Source: Streptococcus sp. 29887
GTDB taxonomy: Bacteria > Bacillota > Bacilli > Lactobacillales > Streptococcaceae
Length of the DNA stretch: 64,000 bases
Reading direction: 5' to 3'
Assembly (NCBI RefSeq): GCF_032595075.1
Contig: NZ_CP118735.1
Location: 772,001 to 836,000, forward strand
The notes beneath the pieces were generated by a model, which saw nothing but the letters and a program-made list of their open reading frames with translations, had not been told where the DNA came from and ran no database searches. Shown one piece after another: positions 10,461-16,372 of the stretch (position 1 is the stretch's first letter; every line of letters starts with the position of its first letter). Both the position numbers and the translations under genes were made by a program.

Positions 10461-10499
10461 ATGGGTATTTTGACAATGGATAAAGCCTTTGTATTCTAA
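10461..10499 (+). CDS. Possible 12-residue leader peptide upstream of GNAT gene
   Basis: ATG at 10461 has a very good Shine-Dalgarno sequence (GGGAGGG, 10448-10454, 6 nt away) and encodes MGILTMDKAFVF then TAA. Its last codons form the 5' arm of a hairpin whose 3' arm overlaps the RBS of the next gene. That is the layout of a translational attenuator, but no experiment or family supports it here. Confidence 0.35.
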   Translation: MGILTMDKAFVF

Positions 10500-10514
10500 A
10501 AAACAATACAAAGG
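10486..10514 (+). promoter_or_regulatory. Hairpin that could mask the GNAT ribosome binding site
   Basis: CCTTTGTATT (10486-10495) pairs perfectly with AATACAAAGG (10505-10514) around a 9-nt loop. The 3' arm includes the first half of the AAGGAG (10511-10516) that serves the ATG at 10523. Confidence 0.5.
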
Positions 10515-10522
10515 AGAAAAAT

Positions 10523-10930
10523 ATGATTACTTACAAACAAAATCCTCAACTCAATTTTCAAGCTGTCCTGGACCTCTATGCCTCTGTGGGTTGGACAAAC
10601 TACACTGCTTGTCCAGATATGTTGCAAAATGCCCTAGAAAATACTCTATTGGTTTTGGCTGCCTTTGATAGAGAGCAACTTGTAGGTATGTTACGAGCAG
10701 TAGGTGATGGCTATTCCATTGTTTTTATTCAGGATATTTTAGTCCTGCCCGCTTACCAGCGACAAGGGATTGGACGCCAACTCCTGGAACAAGCTATTGC
10801 ACACTTTCCAGGTATTTATCAGCTTCATCTTTTGACGGATAATGCTGAGAAAACAAGGTCATTCTATGAAGCACTCGGTTTTACGGCTGTTGATAGTTTA
10901 GGCTGTGTTGCTTATACTTATTTAAAATAA
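10523..10930 (+). CDS. GNAT-family N-acetyltransferase
   Basis: The 135-aa protein fits a single GNAT domain. The acetyl-CoA-binding motif A reads VLPAYQRQGIGRQLLEQAI (about residues 73-91, Q/RxxGxG/A type), and the C-terminal FYEALGF is typical of the family. It transfers an acetyl group from acetyl-CoA to an unknown amine. The ATG has AAGGAG 6 nt upstream. It stands alone, between an IS element and azoR. An unusual 5' region with a mini-ORF and RBS hairpin suggests translational control, as in some inducible acetyltransferase genes, but the substrate cannot be told from sequence. Confidence 0.85.
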   Translation: MITYKQNPQLNFQAVLDLYASVGWTNYTACPDMLQNALENTLLVLAAFDREQLVGMLRAVGDGYSIVFIQDILVLPAYQRQGIGRQLLEQAIAHFPGIYQLHLLTDNAEKTRSFYEALGFTAVDSLGCVAYTYLK

Positions 10931-10948
10931 GAAACAAACAAGAAAAGC

Positions 10949-10970
10949 AGAGGCTGGTTAACCAGCCTCT
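10949..10970 (+). terminator. Palindromic hairpin after GNAT gene
   Basis: AGAGGCTGGTT is followed directly by its exact reverse complement. A stable stem without a clear T run, so terminator function is only probable. Confidence 0.45.
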
Positions 10971-10984
10971 TGCTGTGAGCAGGT

Positions 10985-11015
10985 GATTTGAAATTCAAAT
11001 CAAAAAGAGTAGAAT
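10985..11015 (+). promoter_or_regulatory. azoR promoter with overlapping operator-like palindrome
   Basis: TTGAAA (10988-10993), 16-nt spacer and TAGAAT (11010-11015) form a promoter. A perfect 17-bp palindrome, GATTTGAA-A-TTCAAATC (10985-11001), covers the -35 box and looks like a repressor site. The regulator is unknown. Confidence 0.55.
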
Positions 11016-11053
11016 AGAACTACCGATAATTAGTGATAATAAGGAGAAATATT

Positions 11054-11665
11054 ATGGCAACCCTACTGATTGTAAAAGCCCATCCCCTCGATGCACAAAA
11101 ATCCTATGCCTTGCGGGCCTTGGAGGAATTTCAAGCACGATACGCTAGTTTGCATCCAGAAGATAAGATAGAAGTAGTTGATGTCTTTGAAGACCAAATT
11201 CCAGCCTTGGACAAGCCCCTATTTGAAGCAATGGGATCAGCTAAAAAAGGCGAGAGCATCAGTCCTGAGCAAGCAAAACAATTGGACCGTTACAATGCCT
11301 TGACCCAGCAATTTCTTGCAGCTGATAAGATTGTTGTCGTTAATCCTCTATGGAATCTAAATGTACCTAGTCAGCTGGTGTCCTGGGTCAATACCATCAA
11401 TGTAGCAGGTCTGACCTTCAAGTATGGACCAGAAGGCTCTATCGGTTTGGTCAAGGATAAAAAGCTCATGCACATTCAGTCCAATGGTGGTGTTTATGCA
11501 GGTCAGGATCCAGCTGCTCAGTACATCAAGTCTATCTTTGAATTTTTAGGCTTTGAAGACATTCATCAGGTCTTTATCGAAGGGCAATCTGCCGATCCAA
11601 GTCAGGCTCAGGCTATCTATGATAAAGCGATGGTCAAGATTGATAAAATTTTAGAAAGTTTTTAA
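11054..11665 (+). CDS. azoR: FMN-dependent NADH:quinone oxidoreductase / azoreductase (AzoR type)
   Basis: The protein (203 aa from this start) is a flavodoxin-like-fold enzyme of the AzoR/AcpD family. Family members use FMN and NADH for two-electron reduction of quinones and azo compounds, protecting against electrophile stress. Visible marks are the N-terminal KAHPLDAQKSYALRAL (FMN phosphate loop), NPLWNLNVPSQLVSWVN (flavin contact) and the SNGGVYAG segment. An in-frame codon 21 nt upstream could extend it, but ATG 11054 has AAGGAG (11041-11046) at proper spacing. Monocistronic. A palindrome on its -35 box suggests a dedicated repressor, perhaps redox- or electrophile-sensing (inference). 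Confidence 0.88.
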   Translation: MATLLIVKAHPLDAQKSYALRALEEFQARYASLHPEDKIEVVDVFEDQIPALDKPLFEAMGSAKKGESISPEQAKQLDRYNALTQQFLAADKIVVVNPLWNLNVPSQLVSWVNTINVAGLTFKYGPEGSIGLVKDKKLMHIQSNGGVYAGQDPAAQYIKSIFEFLGFEDIHQVFIEGQSADPSQAQAIYDKAMVKIDKILESF

Positions 11666-11733
11666 GCGTAAAAAAGATTTTGGAGATTATCCACTCCTTT
11701 TTCTCTCTTTTAGCTTAAAAAAATTTACATAAG

Positions 11734-11804
11734 TGCTATAATATAACTAGGAACATTTCCGAATAAATAGATAGAGAGGAACTCTCAATCACACTATTCG
11801 GAGG
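11734..11804 (+). promoter_or_regulatory. Promoter and RBS-sequestering 5' leader of the Rpn gene
   Basis: TGCTATAAT (11734-11742) is an extended -10. In the transcript, CCGAATA (11759-11765) can pair with TATTCGG (11795-11801), with an inner GAGAG/CTCTC stem (11774-11786). The outer stem takes in the first two G of the GGAGG RBS (11800-11804) for ATG 11811. The internal RBS at 12472 has no such partner. Confidence 0.5.
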
Positions 11805-11810
11805 AAAAAG

Positions 11811-12731
11811 ATGACTAAACGCCGTCAGGCAGTCAGTCCCATGGCTGATATTATTGCAAAAAAGATTTTTAATGACCATGAAATCACTATTGATTTTATC
11901 AATACCTTTCTAGGTTTTCGTCCCAAATCTGTTCAAATTTTGAATGGTACCATTGCGGATGTGAAAAAAGAAAGAACCAGCCACTTTAGCACTACAGTGG
12001 ATATTTTGGCTCGCATGGATGACGGGACGCAAGTCATCATCGAGATACAGGTTGCCTATCAAAATAGTTTTATCAAGCGTTTGTGGACCTATACTTGTCA
12101 ACATCTGGTCAAGGACTTGCCCAATATTCGTGAGAAAGTTGCGCAGACACATGATATGTATGACAAAATTTCACCGATTTATTCGATTGCCTTAGTAGCC
12201 AGCAGGTATTTTGATGACGACCAACCTATTCATAGTTTTGTATTGACTGAAAAAGATGGAGGTCAAATCTTGGAATTGCCATTTGGCGAACATGAGGAAT
12301 TGAAAAAGCCGTTTGAGATGGTCATTATTGAACTGAAAAAATTCCGTAAGGGTCAGCTGGAGAAAAATCAACGCCAATGGATTGAATTTTTTGCCAATCG
12401 AAAATTTAGTCAAGCTACATCAGATGTAATTGAAAAGGCAGAACACCTGTTGGATAGAAATACATGGACAGAGGAGGAAGTCAAAATGGTAGATCAATGG
12501 TTGCGCAACGCTTCCAACCACTTTGGTGAATTGGAAAGTTCTTTCCTACGTGGTAGACAGCGCGGTAAGGAAGAAGGTCTAGCAGAAGGTCGATTAGAAG
12601 GTAGTATACAAAAAAGTTTAGAAGTTGCTCAGCGCTTATTAAACAGAGGTCTTGGCATAGAAGATGTTTTAGAAATCACCGGCTTAACTTCAGAACAGTT
12701 GGCTTCCCTTTCACAAGACCATCAGTTTTAG
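11811..12731 (+). CDS. Rpn-family PD-(D/E)XK nuclease / putative transposase (long form)
   Basis: The 306-aa protein belongs to the Rpn / PDDEXK_2 family (often annotated 'putative transposase'). The nuclease core shows VDIL with D64 and VIIEIQ with E78 and Q80, the family's D-ExQ signature; residues 1-30 (SPMADIIAKKIF) are also typical. Known members are DNA endonucleases tied to phage defence and recombination. The C-terminal 81 residues (from M226) are helical, rich in charged RG/EG repeats, and are also encoded separately: an AGGAGG sits 8 nt before the internal ATG at 12486. Two further stand-alone copies of that tail follow. In E. coli, such internal products (RpnS) inhibit the long nuclease; that function is inferred here. 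Confidence 0.88.
   Translation: MTKRRQAVSPMADIIAKKIFNDHEITIDFINTFLGFRPKSVQILNGTIADVKKERTSHFSTTVDILARMDDGTQVIIEIQVAYQNSFIKRLWTYTCQHLVKDLPNIREKVAQTHDMYDKISPIYSIALVASRYFDDDQPIHSFVLTEKDGGQILELPFGEHEELKKPFEMVIIELKKFRKGQLEKNQRQWIEFFANRKFSQATSDVIEKAEHLLDRNTWTEEEVKMVDQWLRNASNHFGELESSFLRGRQRGKEEGLAEGRLEGSIQKSLEVAQRLLNRGLGIEDVLEITGLTSEQLASLSQDHQF
12486..12731 (+). CDS. Internal Rpn short form (putative intragenic antitoxin), copy 1
   Basis: In-frame internal gene of 81 codons that encodes the tail of the Rpn nuclease. The start is supported by an ideal RBS (AGGAGG, 12472-12477, 8 nt upstream) and by the fact that exactly this start and RBS are repeated ahead of the two stand-alone copies. The product has a helical repeat KEEGLAEGRLEG and a conserved end, LEITGLTSEQLASLSQDHQF. 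Established for E. coli Rpn proteins: the short form oligomerises and blocks the long form. Here that is inference from layout. Confidence 0.6.
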   Translation: MVDQWLRNASNHFGELESSFLRGRQRGKEEGLAEGRLEGSIQKSLEVAQRLLNRGLGIEDVLEITGLTSEQLASLSQDHQF

Positions 12732-12743
12732 GAGGAAGTCAAA

Positions 12744-13001
12744 ATGGTAGATCAATGGTTGCGCAACGCTTCCAACCACTTTGGTGAATTGGAAAGTTCT
12801 TTCCTACGTGGTAGACAGCGCGGTAAGGAAGAAGGTCGATTAGAAGGTTTAGCAGAAGGACGATTAGAAGGTAGTATACAAAAAAGTTTAGAAGTTGCTC
12901 AGCGCTTATTAAACAGAGGACTTGACATAGAAGATGTTTTAGAAATCACCGGCTTAACCTCAGAACAGTTGGCTCATCTTTCACAAGACCATCAGTTTTA
13001 G
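12744..13001 (+). CDS. Stand-alone Rpn short form, copy 2
   Basis: 85 codons. ATG 12744 has AGGAGG at 12730-12735, which overlaps the TAG stop of the nuclease gene (TAGGAGG), so it may be translationally coupled. The sequence matches the nuclease tail, with three tetrapeptide units (RLEG-LAEG-RLEG), D for G in RGLDIED and H for S in EQLAHLS. It has no nuclease core. It could be a dedicated antitoxin or simply a duplicated fragment; intact frame, start and RBS favour expression. Confidence 0.7.
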   Translation: MVDQWLRNASNHFGELESSFLRGRQRGKEEGRLEGLAEGRLEGSIQKSLEVAQRLLNRGLDIEDVLEITGLTSEQLAHLSQDHQF

Positions 13002-13013
13002 GAGGAAGTCAAA

Positions 13014-13247
13014 ATGGTAGATCAATGGTTGCGCAACGCTTCCAACCACTTTGGTGAATTGGAAAGTTCTTTCCTACGTGGTAGACAGTGCGGTAAGGAA
13101 GAAGGTCGATTAGAAGGTAGTATACAAAAAAGTTTAGAAGTTGCTCAGCGCTTGTTAAACAGAGGTCTTGGCATAGAAGATGTTTTAGAAATCACCGGCT
13201 TAACTTCAGAACAGTTGGCTTCCCTTTCACAAGACCATCAGTTTTAG
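13014..13247 (+). CDS. Stand-alone Rpn short form, copy 3
   Basis: 77 codons. ATG 13014 has AGGAGG at 13000-13005, again overlapping the previous stop. It has a single RLEG unit and a Cys in place of Arg (GRQCGKEEG), the only cysteine in the tail copies. The last 20 residues are the same as in copy 1. Confidence 0.7.
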   Translation: MVDQWLRNASNHFGELESSFLRGRQCGKEEGRLEGSIQKSLEVAQRLLNRGLGIEDVLEITGLTSEQLASLSQDHQF

Positions 13248-13295
13248 GAGGAAGTCAAAATGGAGAACAGTGGCTGTCTAATCTCCCTTCAATAA
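13246..13295 (+). pseudogene. Remnant of a fourth Rpn short-form unit
   Basis: The RBS and start are kept (AGGAGG 13246-13251, ATG 13260), but the body of the unit is deleted. After ATGG the sequence jumps to GAACAGTGGCT, resembling the GAACAGTTGGCT near the end of the unit, and stops after 11 codons at TAA. It probably marks the original 3' end or an internal deletion. Confidence 0.6.
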
Positions 13296-13364
13296 AAGAT
13301 GTCTTGGCTTAGCCAATCTTTCTGCTGATGATCCGCCCTAATTTTCATTTCTTTTCACAAAATA

Positions 13365-13393
13365 TTGAAATCGTTTTCGCATTGTGCTATAAT
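13365..13393 (+). promoter_or_regulatory. Promoter of CBS-domain gene with overlapping cre-like site
   Basis: TTGAAA (13365-13370), 17-nt spacer and TATAAT (13388-13393, preceded by TGC) form a near-ideal promoter. TTGAAATCGTTTTCG (13365-13379) fits the CcpA cre consensus WTGNAANCGNWWNCW at all but the last position and covers the -35 box. Confidence 0.65.
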
Positions 13394-13423
13394 TGAGGTA
13401 GGAAAAATCGAGGAGGAAATCCT

Positions 13424-14080
13424 ATGTCAGTTAAAGATTTTATGACCCGTAAAGTTGTTTACATTTCACCAGATACAACCATTGCCCATGCGGCTGATTT
13501 GATGCGTGAACAGGGTCTGCATCGTTTGCCTGTTATTGAAAATGACAAATTGGTCGGCTTGGTGACGGAAGGAACCATTGCTGAAGCCAGTCCATCTAAG
13601 GCAACCAGTTTATCTATCTATGAGATGAACTATCTTCTAAACAAGACCAAGGTCAAAGACGTTATGATTAAAAATGTCATCACTGTTTCAGGCTATGCCA
13701 GTCTTGAAGATGCTGTTTACCTCATGTACAAAAACAAGGTCGGTATTCTTCCTGTTGTAGATAATGGCCAACTCTATGGTGTTATCACTGACCGTGATGT
13801 ATTTGCAGCCTTTCTCCATGTTTCAGGCTATGGCGAAGAGGGTGTTCGTGCTCGCTTCCTTGTGGAAAATAAGGCTGGTGAGTTAGAGAAAATCATCCGT
13901 CTGGTAGCAGACAAGGAATACAATATTGCTTCAACGGTCCAACTAGTTACCAAATCAGGTAAGGCAGTTATCGAAGTCCAAATTGATGGTAAGGTAGATG
14001 TAGAAGAAGTTCGTAGCCTATTCGAGGGTGCGGGTTTGCAAATTGATAGTCTAGTACCAACTGTAGCAAAAAATATCTAA
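13424..14080 (+). CDS. CBS-domain pair protein with C-terminal ACT-like domain (AcuB-like)
   Basis: 218 aa. Two CBS domains (about residues 1-60 and 75-135) each contain the LPVIEN/LPVVDN and GLVTEG/GVITDRDVF signature. The rest (about 140-210) resembles an ACT-type regulatory domain (LVENKAGELEKIIRLVADK). This is the AcuB-like architecture; CBS pairs bind adenine nucleotides and act as energy sensors. No enzyme domain is attached, so it is probably a regulatory partner; its target is unknown. ATG is preceded by GAGGAGG. Monocistronic, with its own promoter and terminator. A cre-like box over the promoter suggests catabolite repression. Confidence 0.83.
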   Translation: MSVKDFMTRKVVYISPDTTIAHAADLMREQGLHRLPVIENDKLVGLVTEGTIAEASPSKATSLSIYEMNYLLNKTKVKDVMIKNVITVSGYASLEDAVYLMYKNKVGILPVVDNGQLYGVITDRDVFAAFLHVSGYGEEGVRARFLVENKAGELEKIIRLVADKEYNIASTVQLVTKSGKAVIEVQIDGKVDVEEVRSLFEGAGLQIDSLVPTVAKNI

Positions 14081-14111
14081 AAGTCGAGATTTCTCGGCTT
14101 TTTCTTCTTTT
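14081..14111 (+). terminator. Terminator after CBS-domain gene
   Basis: AAGTCGAGA/TCTCGGCTT stem (one G-T pair) around TT, followed by a T-rich tract. Confidence 0.8.
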
Positions 14112-14123
14112 TGTAAATAAGTT

Positions 14124-14154
14124 TTGACTAGATAAAATACTTATATGGTATAAT
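14124..14154 (+). promoter_or_regulatory. Promoter of xpaC-telA operon
   Basis: TTGACT (14124-14129) and TATAAT (14149-14154) are 19 nt apart. The -10 has the TGG extension, which tolerates the long spacer. Confidence 0.55.
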
Positions 14155-14179
14155 AAAAGGGATTACAAGAGGAGGAAGT

Positions 14180-15004
14180 ATGGGATATAAGAAATACAAG
14201 AAGTACAGACATGATGACGATATTGAAAGTATCCTGCTTGTTCTAGTCTTCGGTTTGTTCAAAATTTTAGGGAAAGTTGTCTTACCAATGCTTGGTAAGC
14301 TTTTCCAGCGTGATAATATCAACCGTTTTTTGCATGGGGACAAAATCAACCGCTTGCAGACCCTCCAGCTCAGCATTCGGTCTGGTTTTGAAAAACACCA
14401 GCAATTGTTGGCGGAAAATGGTGAGGATAAAGCAGTTTTAAGCTTGCGTAGCCGCATCTTAGGAGAATTGTTTGAGTTAGACCAGCTCTATCAAAAGAAC
14501 GGCAAATACCTGGATGCCTTTCAAAGCAAAGAAATTGTCGATACCTTGCAACTAAAATATCAATTAAAAATGCCTGAGCAGACTTCCTCCTTTACTGAAA
14601 ATCATGATAATCTGAAAAGTGAGGGTCCTCCTAGGCAAGCTAAACCTGGGGACGAGCAAGCCTATATTGCAGAATTGGCTCCTGAAATCCTGGAAACCTA
14701 TTGCAATATTCAAAGGGACAATCAGGTTATTCTAGAGAAACTTGAAAATGCACCGGATAAGCGGGAAGAATTGACAGCCATCCATGAAGCCAATATGAAT
14801 CGCTTTAGGGATATCTTACAAGGTTATTTGAAAATCAAGGAAGCACCCAAAGATTATTTCAATGCAGAAGAGCGACTGGCCCAGGCCAAGCTGGCTCTGG
14901 AAACCTTTGACAGGGATTTGGACGATACCATTAAACAATTTAACGAAGCTGATATGCAGGATTTTGAAATCAGCCTGCGCATGATGAAGAAGAAAGAGGG
15001 ATAA
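14180..15004 (+). CDS. xpaC: XpaC-family protein, partner of TelA
   Basis: 274 aa. After a basic N-terminus (GYKKYKKYRHDDD) there is one hydrophobic stretch (about residues 16-38, ILLVLVFGLFKILG), then a long soluble alpha-helical region with coiled-coil character. The family is known as XpaC (5-bromo-4-chloroindolyl phosphate hydrolysis protein), whose biochemical role is unsettled; it is almost always next to telA, as here. ATG has GAGGAGG upstream. The gene ends 1 bp before the telA start codon, so the two are surely co-translated. Likely a membrane-associated component of the TelA cell-envelope stress system (inference). Confidence 0.8.
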   Translation: MGYKKYKKYRHDDDIESILLVLVFGLFKILGKVVLPMLGKLFQRDNINRFLHGDKINRLQTLQLSIRSGFEKHQQLLAENGEDKAVLSLRSRILGELFELDQLYQKNGKYLDAFQSKEIVDTLQLKYQLKMPEQTSSFTENHDNLKSEGPPRQAKPGDEQAYIAELAPEILETYCNIQRDNQVILEKLENAPDKREELTAIHEANMNRFRDILQGYLKIKEAPKDYFNAEERLAQAKLALETFDRDLDDTIKQFNEADMQDFEISLRMMKKKEG

Positions 15005-15005
15005 G

Positions 15006-16277
15006 ATGTCAGGATTTAATTTCGATATTGATCAGATTGCTAACAATAGTTTGTCAACCAAGGACAAGACCACAGAAATCATTCAAGCAACACCAGCTGG
15101 AGATACGACCAAGGTATCTTTCTTGGCCCAGTTGACACCAGAACAACAGACAGGCATTCGTGCTAAAGCACCGCAATTGGTAGATAATTTCTTGGCCAAC
15201 CAGAATGCACTCTTGGATTTCGGCAAGGAAGCCGTGGAAGAAGTCAATGCGACGGTCAACCACATTCTGTCTGAACAGAAAAAGATCGAAATTCCACAGG
15301 TGGATGAGCTGTTGGCCAATACCAATCGTGAATTGAATGGCTTTGTGGCTAAGTACAAGGACATTTCGACAACTGCTGAGTTGGAAAAGAAACCAGGTTT
15401 CTTCCAGCGCTTGTTTAAGCAAACCAAAAATGACTTGCAGGAATTTTACTTTGATTCGCAGACCATTGAAAAGAAAATGGACAGCATGGCGGCCAGCGTA
15501 GTCAAGCAAGAAGAGGTCTTGTCCCGTAATATCGTATCAGCGGAGCTCCTGATTGAGAACAATACCAAGTCTATTGAAAATCTAGTCGGTGTCATCGCCT
15601 TTATCGAAGCGACTGGTCAAGAGGCTGCTCAGCGAGCAAAAGCAGAGCAGGAACGCTTAGCAGGTCTGCAACCAACTACGGTAGACTATCAAGTAGCTTC
15701 TGAAAAGCTGGCGCGTGTGACAGAAGTTGCCAATATTCTGGAACAACAACACTCAGAATACATGAGCCGCCTCTATGTTGCCTGGACAACAACGCCGCAA
15801 ATGCGCAACCTTGTCAAAGTTTCATCAGATATGAAGCAACGACTTGGTATGTTGCGCCGCAATACCATTCCGACAATGAAGCTGTCTATTGCCCAGTTGG
15901 GTATCCTCCAACAGTCTATCAAGTCTAGTCAGACAGCGGATGCCATTGTCAATGCCAACAATGCAGCTCTTCAAATGCTGGCGGATACATCAAAAGAAGC
16001 TATTCCGATGATGGAACGCACCGCTCAAAATCCAACCCTTTCAGTAGCTTCTGTTACCAAGTTGGCAGAGAGTTTGGTCGCCCAGAACAATGGCATTATT
16101 GCAGCAATTGACGAAGGTCGCCAAAAACGTCGTGAGCTAGAAGCGGCTATTATCCGTTCGGCTGAAACCATCAATGATTCTGTAAAATTGCGTGATCAGA
16201 AGATTATTGCAGCTTTATTGGATCAAGGTAAGGCTGCTCAGTCTGAGGCTGAACAACCACTAGAACCAGCTGAATAA
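15006..16277 (+). CDS. telA: TelA-family toxic anion / envelope stress resistance protein
   Basis: 423 aa, the usual TelA (PF05816) length. It is soluble, strongly helical, without signal peptide. Family landmarks include the central LEKKPGFFQRLFKQ stretch and the later LYVAWTTTPQMRNLVK and KLSIAQLGILQQ segments. Relatives were named for tellurite resistance and in Firmicutes affect tolerance to cell-envelope antimicrobials; the mechanism is not established. Second gene of the xpaC-telA operon (1-bp gap); a terminator follows. Confidence 0.9.
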   Translation: MSGFNFDIDQIANNSLSTKDKTTEIIQATPAGDTTKVSFLAQLTPEQQTGIRAKAPQLVDNFLANQNALLDFGKEAVEEVNATVNHILSEQKKIEIPQVDELLANTNRELNGFVAKYKDISTTAELEKKPGFFQRLFKQTKNDLQEFYFDSQTIEKKMDSMAASVVKQEEVLSRNIVSAELLIENNTKSIENLVGVIAFIEATGQEAAQRAKAEQERLAGLQPTTVDYQVASEKLARVTEVANILEQQHSEYMSRLYVAWTTTPQMRNLVKVSSDMKQRLGMLRRNTIPTMKLSIAQLGILQQSIKSSQTADAIVNANNAALQMLADTSKEAIPMMERTAQNPTLSVASVTKLAESLVAQNNGIIAAIDEGRQKRRELEAAIIRSAETINDSVKLRDQKIIAALLDQGKAAQSEAEQPLEPAE

Positions 16278-16341
16278 TACAAAAACTGCCGCTTTTTGTC
16301 ATTAAAAATAATGGTAGTTGTAAGAACAAAGCTGATAAAAG

Positions 16342-16372
16342 AAGTCCTTAATTGGACTTTTTTTCTTTTTTT
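16342..16372 (+). terminator. Terminator after telA
   Basis: AAGTCC/GGACTT stem with TTAATT loop, then a long T-rich tract. Confidence 0.75.

Larger units (their letters stand above)
12472..13259 (+). repeat. Tandem direct repeat of the Rpn gene 3' end (RBS + tail ORF)
   Basis: Units begin at AGGAGGAAGTCAAAATGG at 12472, 12730, 13000 and 13246, giving periods of 258, 270 and 246 bp. The differences are multiples of 12 bp, caused by the number of LAEG/RLEG tetrapeptide codons (two, three and one). Apart from these and a few point changes, the three units are the same. Confidence 0.93.

Noticed and set aside
12744..13247. Reading the two Rpn tail copies as plain pseudogene debris
   Set aside because: Each keeps an ideal RBS, an ATG, an intact frame and length changes only in multiples of 12 bp, which argues for selection to stay coding.
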